IMG/VR virus record: IMGVR_UViG_3300024344_000102
Span: 1 to 27,952 of that record
From: a virus
Direction: 5' to 3' (one strand)
Length of the DNA stretch: 27,952 nucleotides
Of the stretch, positions 7,207 through 17,100 are shown piece by piece (position 1 is the stretch's first letter; every line of letters starts with the position of its first letter). The translations under genes and the position numbers were made by a program. The notes beneath the pieces were generated by a model. It saw nothing but the letters and a program-made list of their open reading frames with translations. It searched no databases and had not been told where the DNA came from.

Positions 7207-7574
7207 TGGCTATACAATACAAAAATTCAGTAAAGTCTGTGACTACAACAGGTTCTGATCAAACGATATATACCTGTCCAACTTCTACAACTTTGATACA
7301 ATTTACAGCAATAGTTAAAACATTTACAATTCATAACACAACAGGTGGTGGTGGCACAGTGGATGTCAAAGTAACAGACTCCAGTGCTAGTGCAACACAC
7401 ACCATTAATCATTTTACATCTAGTGATTTTGCAACTAAAAAGACAGTCGATGCTACGAGCGGTGGGCCGATTGTTTTAGAATCAGCTGATATATTAAAGA
7501 TAGATACCTCGGTGCAACCAGCAAATGTCTTGGTTTCTGTCATGGAAATAAGCGATAGTATAAAAGGAGCTTAG
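7206..7574 (+). CDS. Small beta-rich putative virion protein
   Basis: 122 aa from the ATG at 7206 (TAATG overlap). A TTG at 7191 in the same frame is possible but has no ribosome site. The protein is almost all predicted beta: YKNSVKSVTTTGSDQTIYTC, TLIQFTAIVKTFTIHNTT, VDVKVTDSSASATHTINHF, GGPIVLESADILKIDTS, VLVSVMEISD. This layout ('TIYTcPssTT... sitvhN... V.V...ds...IVLEagD.L.i') is common in small phage structural proteins, often bound to the head or tail surface. The precise role is unknown. A 45-nt gap with a strong promoter follows. Confidence 0.6.
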   Translation: MAIQYKNSVKSVTTTGSDQTIYTCPTSTTLIQFTAIVKTFTIHNTTGGGGTVDVKVTDSSASATHTINHFTSSDFATKKTVDATSGGPIVLESADILKIDTSVQPANVLVSVMEISDSIKGA

Positions 7575-7582
7575 TTGCCCCC

Positions 7583-7611
7583 TTTACATTCGTATAAAAA
7601 TGGAGTATAAT
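7583..7611 (+). promoter_or_regulatory. Strong sigma70 promoter for the ejection-protein genes
   Basis: TTTACA, exactly 17 nt, TATAAT: 11 of 12 consensus positions. It lies in the only gap (7575-7619) of this part of the operon and just after a TGCCCCC run at 7576-7582. The predicted start is around 7618, only about two bases before the ATG at 7620. Confidence 0.75.
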
Positions 7612-7619
7612 ATACATAT

Positions 7620-9311
7620 ATGGCTACAGGTATAGAAAGTTTAGCAGGCCCCGTAAGTCCTGGAGATATAATTATGAGACAAGAAGAAGCCCCAAGAGGA
7701 GCAGCTGCATTATTAAATAAGATGTTAAATAAAGGCACTAGAGGTATGTATAAACTACCTGAACCTGATAAAGATATGCCGTCATTTATGAAGTCTGCTA
7801 CTAAAAACCTAGATAAAATGGCACAAAGTGATACTATAAATATCATGGCAGGAGAACTAATAAGACAAGGATTTGATCCTAATATGATAAGACAAATGGA
7901 CTCTATGGGTATTCAACAATTATATGAGTCAACCTTTGGTTCACAAAGAGATGCTCAAGAAATGACAGCTGTTGATCCATCTGATTTTAGAACTATATTA
8001 AAAATGATACAATCTGGAATGTCCGAAGCTGAAATAGAAGAACAACTTGCGGCTGCAAAATTTCCAGGTAACTTTACCGAAAATAGACAAGAAGTAAAAA
8101 CACTCCCTACTAATTTAAAAACTGGCCCAGACAATCCCGAAACATCACTGGCTTATATAACAGATGAAGAAAAAGGAATATTAGCTATGTTAAATCCTGG
8201 CACACCACATGAAGGGCCTGAAGGTATACCATCTTATGATGAAGGCGATTACTTAACAGATATTGGTTACACACCTCAACAAGCAAAACAAGCGCAAGAA
8301 CGTATAAAAGATGTTCAGATAGATGTGTCCACTCAAGAAGGTCAAGAGAAGAAACAAGAGTTTAGAGATAGAACAGGATCAGATGTTGTATCAGATGCAG
8401 AGATGGCAGCGCGTGGTATTACAGATAGAGATAGTACTGAATTTAAAAAATTAATACAAGCAGGCCCAGGCGGCGATACATTTGCTCAAACAGTTTTAAA
8501 ATCAGATGATCCACAGCAAACATTTTTAGATAGTGATGTATATAAACAATATGAAGATCTTATAAATCAGTATGAACCGTTAACAGATAACGTTGAATTT
8601 GGCCCATTCTTAGAAATGTTAACAAAAGGATTTAGCGGCGCGTTCAAACCTAAAGAAGAAAGATTAGAAAGAGAAGACGATACCATGACTAAAGAAGGTT
8701 TAATGGAAAAAATTAAAAAAGATACTATCGGTGGTCGTACAGAGTTTTTTAATTTATTAAAAAGATTTGCACCAGAAAAATTTTACAAAGCTACAGGCAT
8801 GCCTGCAACTTCAGGCAACATAGAAGATTTATCTAAAGTTCAATTTAAAGATACAAGTCAAATAGCTAAAGACTTTGGAAAAGATTCACAACAATATAAA
8901 GAAGCTATGGCTTTAAATAGAAAAATAGATGAAGCTAGAATGTTAGTTAATAAAAAGAAAGATGGTCAACGACCTCAACAAGGAGGGGGCAGACCTATAG
9001 AAAAACCTGCAGAAGAAAAAGAAGAAAAAGATCAAAGCGAATATGCGGGCGCTTTTGACGTACCAGGCACTATGATGTTTGAGGGTCAAGAAGTTCCTGT
9101 AGGAAGAAGATTCACCACTTCACCAAAAGATGCGGCAGAGGCTATGCAGTATGCAACTCAAGGCGGTTTTAATCAACTAGAACCTTTTGCACAATATGTT
9201 AAAAGAAGAAGAGAATTTTTAGGAGAAGATGAAGATGAGTTTTTTGATGAAGATGGAAATGTAATTTACAGTGGAGATGTTGAAAAGTCTTTAGGGGGGA
9301 GTATAACATAA
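7620..9311 (+). CDS. Unrecognised 563-aa protein, probably virion-associated
   Basis: No family is recognised. The protein is hydrophilic and rich in Q, E, K and D, with predicted helices (EEQLAAAKF, AQERIKDVQ, EAMALNRKIDEARML), a basic/glutamine linker near residues 440-470 (KKKDGQRPQQGGG) and an acidic end (FLGEDEDEFFDEDG). No membrane segment is seen. It lies between small structural genes and two helical ejection-type proteins, so an internal virion or scaffold-like role is inferred from place only. The start is uncertain. ATG 7620 has no ribosome site and lies about 2 nt downstream of the predicted transcript start. The in-frame ATG at 7674 has GGAG 8 nt upstream and would give 545 aa. 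Confidence 0.65.
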   Translation: MATGIESLAGPVSPGDIIMRQEEAPRGAAALLNKMLNKGTRGMYKLPEPDKDMPSFMKSATKNLDKMAQSDTINIMAGELIRQGFDPNMIRQMDSMGIQQLYESTFGSQRDAQEMTAVDPSDFRTILKMIQSGMSEAEIEEQLAAAKFPGNFTENRQEVKTLPTNLKTGPDNPETSLAYITDEEKGILAMLNPGTPHEGPEGIPSYDEGDYLTDIGYTPQQAKQAQERIKDVQIDVSTQEGQEKKQEFRDRTGSDVVSDAEMAARGITDRDSTEFKKLIQAGPGGDTFAQTVLKSDDPQQTFLDSDVYKQYEDLINQYEPLTDNVEFGPFLEMLTKGFSGAFKPKEERLEREDDTMTKEGLMEKIKKDTIGGRTEFFNLLKRFAPEKFYKATGMPATSGNIEDLSKVQFKDTSQIAKDFGKDSQQYKEAMALNRKIDEARMLVNKKKDGQRPQQGGGRPIEKPAEEKEEKDQSEYAGAFDVPGTMMFEGQEVPVGRRFTTSPKDAAEAMQYATQGGFNQLEPFAQYVKRRREFLGEDEDEFFDEDGNVIYSGDVEKSLGGSIT

Positions 9312-10204
9312 TGTCAATATTTAGTTTTTTATTTGGGGATAAAAATCCACCACCAGTAGAAACAACTGGTATAACAACAAGCGAAATACCTAAATACATT
9401 GCGGAACCAACAGCGCAAATAATAGGTTCAGCTATGGATGTAGCTAAAGAAGGATTTGTACCATATACAGGCCCAAGACTTGCTGGATTTCAACAAGATG
9501 AATTAGATGCTATGCAAAGAGTTAGAGACACGCAAGGTGTTGCAGGTCTTAGAACAGGTCAAGCATTTACTGCAGCGACTGCATCAGGTGCTCCAGCTTT
9601 AACTTCAGTCAGTCCTTACATGACAGATTACATGACTAACGTTGCAGATGTAGCCGCAGGTAAACTTAGAGATCAATCAATGCGAGAACAACAAGACATA
9701 GCAGCTAAAGCTGTAGGTGCTGGCGGATTAGACAACACACGTTTCGCTGTATTAGAAGCAGAAAGACAAAAGAATTTGCAAGAAGGTTTAGGAGATTTAT
9801 ATACCAAAGCACAAGCATCAGCATACGAAACTGCATTAAAAGCAGCACAACAAGATAGAAAGCAACAAGCAACTTCTGCAAACGTAATGGCTAAAACTGC
9901 AGCGGCAGGACAAGTAGCCGATACACAAGACATTGCAGCTCTATCAGGTATAGGTGCATTACAAAGAGATCTTGGTCAAAAGGCAATAGATATTGGTTAT
10001 ACAGACTTCTTACAAGAAAGAGAATATCCAAAACAACAACTTGGATTTGTTTCTGACATAATAAGAGGGGCACCATATGGGACAAAAGTAACGCAAACTG
10101 ATCAAACACCAGCTCAAAGACCTGCACCATTCTTAAGTCAATTACTTGGCATGGGTATGCAAGGTGCTAACATTTATGGAAGCATATTTGGCAAAGGAGG
10201 TTAA
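9311..10204 (+). CDS. Internal virion / DNA-ejection-type protein
   Basis: 297 aa, TAATG overlap with the preceding gene and AGGGGGGAG 9 nt upstream. Long alanine- and glutamine-rich helices carry the patterns MTDYMTNVADVAAGKL, AKAVGAGGLDNTRFAVLEAE and DIGYTDFLQEREYPKQQLGF, followed by PYGTKVTQTDQ and a glycine-rich end. I recognise this layout ('...G..GgsR.ali..E......Q.a...ya..dF..Q.dYP.qqL.....l.G.PyG') as a widespread phage protein encoded with tail and ejection proteins. The glycine/alanine-rich helical nature fits proteins that leave the virion with the DNA and line the envelope channel. The role is inferred. Confidence 0.6.
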   Translation: MSIFSFLFGDKNPPPVETTGITTSEIPKYIAEPTAQIIGSAMDVAKEGFVPYTGPRLAGFQQDELDAMQRVRDTQGVAGLRTGQAFTAATASGAPALTSVSPYMTDYMTNVADVAAGKLRDQSMREQQDIAAKAVGAGGLDNTRFAVLEAERQKNLQEGLGDLYTKAQASAYETALKAAQQDRKQQATSANVMAKTAAAGQVADTQDIAALSGIGALQRDLGQKAIDIGYTDFLQEREYPKQQLGFVSDIIRGAPYGTKVTQTDQTPAQRPAPFLSQLLGMGMQGANIYGSIFGKGG

Positions 10205-10207
10205 GTA

Positions 10208-11146
10208 ATGAACGTATTAGATTTATTTGGAGCAAACACCGCTGGTCTTGAAGTAGAGGATGTAACAAATCCTAAGTCTATTGTAGTAGATAAAAAGGGA
10301 GATGTTTATCAAGATGGTAAGTTAATTAAAAAAGGTGAAGATGTTAAGAATATAAAAAAAGTACCACTTCAAAAGAATGATAAAGATAGTGTAGATTTAA
10401 CTGATGCATCTGCTACATATAAAAGTATAGTAGAGGGATTACCACCTTTACCTGCTAGCACTTCTAACAAAGTTGTCTTTGATGACTTTATGAAAAACAG
10501 ATTAGGTAATTTACAATTTAAAAAAGATATGGAAGCTGAACAAAAAAGATTAGACAATCTAGGATTCTTTGGTAAGATGATGGAAACATTAAAAACAGAT
10601 GCAGATGCTAGAGAAAAGTTTTTTGATCAACTTGGTACTATAGGTGGAGAAATTAGTAGACCTACAGACCCAGGAGAAGCTAGAAGTTTGGCAAGAGATT
10701 TAATAGTAGGTTCACAAAAAGGTCAAGGACTAACTGCAGCTAAAGCAAAAGCAGAGGCAGAAAATTTAGCACAAATAGCTAAAGCTAGAAAAGATGCGAA
10801 CCCATTACAGTTTGCTTCTAGCTCTTATAAACAAGCATTAGAAGCTGCAAATGCAATGGTACAGCAAGGTAAACTATCACCAAATACTCCAGAGTATTTT
10901 GCTTTCATCGAAGACAGAATGACCAGTCTAGGTTTAGGCAGTCAAGTAACAAGCATCATGAGTGCTATAACTCAAGCACAAGAAAAATTAGTTTTTCTAG
11001 AAGATGAAACACAAAGATCAAACATGGAAAATTTAATTAACAATTTGCAGAACGAAATTTTTAATATTTTGGGCGGAAGCTCAAGCGCTGGTACAAGTCA
11101 AACTCAAAAAGATTTTATGAATGAGATTGACGCTACGCAAAACTAA
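10208..11146 (+). CDS. Helical putative internal virion protein
   Basis: 312 aa, ATG with AAAGGAGG 7 nt upstream. The N-terminus carries a short beta segment (KSIVVDKKGDVYQDGKLIKK). A long helical region of alanine, lysine and glutamine follows (LTAAKAKAEAENLAQIAKAR, then ITQAQEKLVFLEDETQ with coiled-coil character). It has no signal peptide or membrane helix. I recognise no family. Between the 297-aa ejection-like protein and the 2217-aa giant it fits the third member of an ejection set, as in P22 or T7, but only by position. Confidence 0.55.
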   Translation: MNVLDLFGANTAGLEVEDVTNPKSIVVDKKGDVYQDGKLIKKGEDVKNIKKVPLQKNDKDSVDLTDASATYKSIVEGLPPLPASTSNKVVFDDFMKNRLGNLQFKKDMEAEQKRLDNLGFFGKMMETLKTDADAREKFFDQLGTIGGEISRPTDPGEARSLARDLIVGSQKGQGLTAAKAKAEAENLAQIAKARKDANPLQFASSSYKQALEAANAMVQQGKLSPNTPEYFAFIEDRMTSLGLGSQVTSIMSAITQAQEKLVFLEDETQRSNMENLINNLQNEIFNILGGSSSAGTSQTQKDFMNEIDATQN

Positions 11147-11156
11147 TAAATAACTA

Positions 11157-11170
11157 AGGGGGTAACCCCT
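11157..11170 (+). other. Small GC hairpin with GTAA loop ahead of the giant gene
   Basis: AGGGG/CCCCT arms with a GTAA tetraloop in the 44-nt gap before base 11191. No T-tract follows, so it is more likely an RNA stability, processing or pausing element than a full terminator. Confidence 0.4.
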
Positions 11171-11190
11171 GAATACATTTTGTAAGGAAC

Positions 11191-14100
11191 ATGGCAGAAG
11201 AAGTAAAGTATATTACATTTGATACACCAGGGGCACCTCGTGTAAAATTTAATGCAGATGCAACGTCTGACTTTATGATGAATTATTTAAAGTCACCTGA
11301 GTTTGCAGAATCCATGGCTAATCAAGGCTATGCTTATATGTATGGACTTGAACCAGTTCCTTTATTTATAGAAGACAATGTAAATGATAATGCATTTACT
11401 TCCTCATTAAAATCTAATTACAATTTTTTAAAACAAGTTGGTGTTGCAATTAAAGCAGCAACCGCTGATGTGTTTGGTGCTAAAGAAACACAGCAAGCAG
11501 CTATGGAAAAATTTAGGCAGTATCAATTAGATGGTGCAGCTTACATGTTTAGAGACACAGGAGAAGTGGATCAAGATGGTAATAAAATATATTTACCAAG
11601 ACCAACTACTGTTGAAGAAGTATTAAACGATCCTAATCAATTAGAAGCATTTGCTAAATACTTAGCTTCTGTTGGCGGTCAGACTTTGGTAACAAGTGCT
11701 CCTATAGCGTTAGCAACTTTAACTGGTGCAGGACTTGGTAGTATAGTTGGGCCTTTAGGAACTGGTGCTGGGGCGACTGGTGGTTTCTTGGCATCTTCTT
11801 TTTTATTTGGTGTAGGAGATATTTACGGAGAACTTATTGATGCAGCTGGCCCTGAAGGAGATCCTGTTGCTATGTACGCTTTTGCTTTAGGTGTTCCATA
11901 CGCTGTAGCAGAACGGTACCTAGGTGCAACAAGAGTATTTTTAAATAAAGTACCAACATTTAAATCAGCTATATTAAAAGAAAAAGGTTTTAAAAAAGCA
12001 TTAAAAGACAAAATTGCTAGCAGAACTTTCTTAAAAGATGTAGCAAAATCTACTCTTGAAACAGGTGTACGAGAAGCAGGGGCGGAAGTTATACAAGAAA
12101 CTCTTAACGTAACTGCTGCAGATTTTTTACAAGAAGGTAAAGGTTTTGAAGATACTTATTTAAATACTGATTATGTAAAACGAATAGGTGAAGCAGGTGC
12201 TGCGGGTTTCTTTGGAGGTTATGGATTTGGTGTTATAAATCCTATAAGAAAAAAATTAAAAGGTTTTTACAGTGGTAAACAATTTTTTAATAACGGTTAT
12301 GTAGCTGATTATGAAGCTAATGAAGAATCATTTAGTGAGGTAGATTTTAATCCAGGTGATAGAGTTAAGATAAAACCACCACCTGTAAATCCAGAATTTA
12401 TTGGCCCTGTTAATCCATTGTTTACTGAACAAGATATATTTACAGCAGAAGGAACAGCAGAAAATAAAGATACAGGAGAAACTGATTTTATATTTAAGTT
12501 TGAAAAACCTATAGGTGTTGATGGAGACGCAAACGTTGCAATCTCTATTCCTAAAACACAAGTACAAAGTAATGTTACAGTTTTAAATCAAGTAGTAGAC
12601 CCATCTAAAAAATCTAAATCTGGTTTTTTATATGATGAAAGTCAAGACATTGATTTACAAAACAATCCAGAAAATAGAACAAAGTATACAAAAGCTAAAC
12701 AAAAATTAATTAGTTTAGGATACATCAAAGATGGTACAGATGCAGAAGTAGATAATTATTTTGACATAACAGGCATAAATAAAGAACAAGAAATAGAAAG
12801 TATTGCAAACGAAATAGAATATCAAAGAGAAGAAGCTAGACAAGCTGAAGAAAAAATAAACGAAGGTGACACAGAAATAGAACCTATAGTTTTAGATAAT
12901 GATTTTGCAACGTTTGATGGTAAAGAAGGGGCAGAACTTAGAGATGCTATTTCTAAAAGATGGTCAGCATACAGAAGAAAACTATTCGTTGAAGATGCGG
13001 ATAATATAAATACAAACTATGTTAGTCCAGAAGATAGAACTGCTTTATCTGATTTAGGATTTAATGGGCCGCTTGGTTTGGATTATGTAAACGATTTAAT
13101 AAATGACACTACGGTAGAGGGTAATACAACTGTAGGTAGAAAAAAATTATCTAAAATAATTAAGAACAAAAGAAGATATGAAGATGTATTTACGCCAGCA
13201 TTAAGAGAAGAAAAAGTTGTAATCGGTGAACAAGTAGAGACAATTAATCCTCTTACTGAATCTGAATATATTAGTATAACTGGAGTTAACTTAGCTGATC
13301 CTACTACCACAGATCCTAACTATGTATTTAATTTAGATCCTATTCAAAGAATAAGAGAAATTAAAATACTACAAGAAAGGTTAAATAAAAATGGTTGGAA
13401 GATTGCAGGATCTCCTTGGTACTCAGGATTTGTAGAAGCTAAAAAAGCAAAGCTTGAACAATATGGAAAGAACAGTATAGAATATAAACGTTGGGCTAAC
13501 ATTGGATATCATTTATTAGAAAATCCTTTTTCACCAAAAGGCACAATATCATATATACCTATTGCCAGTCCTACTGCAATCAGACAAGCTGAAAGAACTA
13601 TACAAGAATTAAAAAACAGTCTAGAGTATAAATCAGAAATACCATCTGTAAAAGCAGTAGCCGATCAAAAAATTGCTGCATTACAAAATTTAATAAATAG
13701 AGCTACACAACAACGTATTAGATTTAATCAATTACTTACATCTTTAAATATAGAACCTATAACAAATTGGGAAAACTTTACAACTGTAAAAGGTTTAAGT
13801 GCTTTAGAGAAAAGATTAAAACAAAAAGAAACTATAACTAAACGAAGAAACATATTTGCTAAATTATCAAAATGGCAAGTAAGTAAAGGCCCTGAGCCTA
13901 GAATAACTTATGCTTTTTATGAAAACGCTTTAAAAGTAGAAGCATATCTTAAACAAGAATTAAAAAGATTAGGTTTAAAAGATGTAGATTTAACCGTAAT
14001 AAAACAATTTTTAGATGACAACGGGGCAGTAGTAGGCAACGCAGGTAGATTTTTAGTAAATCAAAGAGCAATAGAAGTAGCTTTAAAACATCACGATGCT

Positions 14101-17100
14101 ATAATGATAGTGCAAGAAATGAGAGCGGCTGGTAAAGAACCTAATATGTCTGACTTATTGCCATACTATGAAACTACTTTACATCACGAAACAATACATG
14201 CTATGTTTGAATTAGGTTTAGTAACTCCACAAGAAAAAAGAATATTAGACAAAGCAGCAGATGATACGTGGATTGATCAATTCAATGTAAAAAGAGATTA
14301 TGGTAATTTAACTTTAGAACAACAAAGAGAAGAAGCTATTGCACATGCTTTTGCATATTACATGATAGAAGCAAAACATTTTGGCACAGGTATTGGCAGA
14401 GTTTTTAGAAGATTAAAAACATACTTAGTATCTTTAGCAAACGCATTAACTAGAACTGGGTTTAAAACTCCAACAGATATATTCAATGCAATGGACGCTG
14501 GTATTATAGGAAACAGAAACAGAGATAGACAAAACAGAGACGCAACAAAATCTGATGCTTATATTGTAGACAAAGAAGGTAATCCAATACAGTACAATTA
14601 TGAAACAAAATTTTATCCAGACCCAGGGGCTAGACCAGGTGATAATCCTGCCCCCTTTAACAGACAACAAAAAAGAAACGTTGCTAATCAATTAGAAAAA
14701 TTATCTAAAGGTATAGGTGACTATGATAAAGTAGAAAAGCTTGGTGTATGGGCTAGATTTTTTGGTCATGCAAATATAGCCGCAACAAACATACCTTTCT
14801 TTACACCTTTATATGACGCGATTGTAAACATAGATAGATACACTAGAACATTGCAAACAAATTGGTCTTTTCATATGTCAAAAAGATACTATCTTATTAA
14901 GCAAGATCCAACTGTAAATGATAGAATTAATAAAGCACATGACATTGCACAGATGACAGGTGGTGTATATAGACCAAACAGAAACGGACAAATTATATTT
15001 ACAGCACCCGCTGATACAGGAGCTTCTGATTTAGATTTAAAAGCAGGAGAAACTATTATATTAACAGGCGATGCGGCAGACGCTTATATGGATTCTGTTC
15101 TTCTAACAGGAATGGTTAACAAAGAAATGTTAAAAAGTATTATAGTTGGAACAGGTATGGACGAACAATTAATTGATACAATAAAATTATTATCCAAATA
15201 TGGGACAGCAGGTTTACCTGATTTAAATGTTTTAAGTGGAGAACAAATCCAATCATTAGTAGAAAACATGTCATTAGAAGATCTTACATTTTTACGTAAT
15301 CAATTAGCATCTATTGGAGAAGGAAGAGGTGGATATACTGCATACTTAAATGAAACAGATGGTGTTTCTGATGTAGTAAAAGCAATAGAATTATTAGGTT
15401 CTAAAGATAGTGGACTGCAAGCTTTAGTTAATGAAGCAACTAAAATTACTAGACGAGATGCAGCTATGGATTACGCACCATTGATGCGTTACGGAAACTA
15501 TTACATATCTGTAAAAGATCTTGAAGGTAATTTAATATGGTATCAATACTTTGAATCAAAACAAGAAGCAAATGATGCTTACGGTAAACTCAGAATAAAC
15601 TATCCAACAGCTACTGTTACTCCAGCAGCAAGAATAGATGATGCATTTGCATTAGAAAGACAGTTTATATCTGCAACTAAAAAAGACGCATTACCTTCTA
15701 TAGATAGATTAGCACAATATTTATCTACCTCTAGTGCAAAAAATTATAATGAAATATCTAAAGAACTAAGATCCATTATAGATAAAAATAAATATGTAGC
15801 TAACAGTGATCAATTCTACACAGCCAGAGATAAATCAGTTGGACTAGCTGGTGTACCTGGATATAGTGGTGACTATAGTAGAGCATATGCACAGTTTATT
15901 ATGATGGCTTCTGGCACTATTGCAAGAAATAGATTTTTAAGTAAAGCACATAAGGCTAAAAACGATGCAATCAAAGCAGCTCGAGATCCAAAAACAAAAG
16001 ATCCTAACTTAGAAAAAATGGTTAATTCGTTTTTCAGTTATGTAGAAGATCCTGTAAATGAATACGCATCATTTAGAAGATTGGGTTTCTGGTATTACCT
16101 TGGTGGTAATTTATCATCTGCACTATTACAATTTATGAGTGCCGTACAATTTACTGCGCCTACACTTTCAGAGTTTGGCGGTACAGTAAAAACAGGAAAA
16201 GAAATGGGCAAAGCTTTATCAGATACTGCTGCTATGTTGGTCAAGGGGGCAGGTGCATTGACTGGTCTTAGTAAGAGTGGTAAGTTACAATATGAAGATG
16301 CATTTTTAGATTTTTCAGTATTACCTGCTGATGTAAGAGACGCGGTGGCAGAAGCTATTGCGAATGGTACATTAAAACAAGGTATGGCTTTCTTAGAAGG
16401 AGGAATGGCAACAGGTGCAGGAGTAACTGGTTTGAGTATGCAAGAAAGGCAAAAGAATTTTGTAAGAAGTTTTGAAAACACAGTAATCGGTGGAGCATTT
16501 AATACTATGGAATCATTCTCACGTATTACATCTTTCATAGCTGCTTTACGTATATTGAGAAACAACACTAAAGCTTTAGAAAAAGCAGCGTTATATTATA
16601 ATGATGACTATATGTTTCAAACTAGAGTAGAAGAAAATGGTGGAGTTGTTACGGCTGAAATAGTTGCAGAACGATTGATGGTTGATAACTTTGGTGAGTA
16701 TAATAAATTTAACAGACCACAATTTATGAGAGGGATTTTAGCATTACCAGCTTTATTCCAAACTTACATAACACAAATGTTTGGTCGTATGTATAGAAAT
16801 TTAAATCCAACAATTATAAAACGTAAATATGATGAGTATGGAAATAAGAGTGGCTTTAAAATAGAACCTGCTCTTGCTGGCAGAAGTAGAGCACAAAATG
16901 CATTAGGAAGAAAAATCTTAGCAAAACAATTATTAATGATATATTTAACAGCAGGTATGTTTGGATTACCTGGCATAGATGATGGTGTAGATTTAATAGA
17001 ATGGTTAATAAAGAATGTGCCTGGTTTGGATGGTATAGATGTTGACTTAGAAAATGAATTAAGACAGATGATGAGAGAAGCAAACTTTGGTAAAGGCTTT

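Noticed and set aside
11157-11170. GC hairpin as a terminator before the giant gene
   Set aside because: The stem is only 5 bp and there is no T-tract; I kept it as a hairpin of unknown role.
16095-16568. Antisense open frame of 157 codons on the minus strand
   Set aside because: Same reasons: it is a shadow of the conserved LPD-like part of the giant gene, whose sense reading is clearly the real one.
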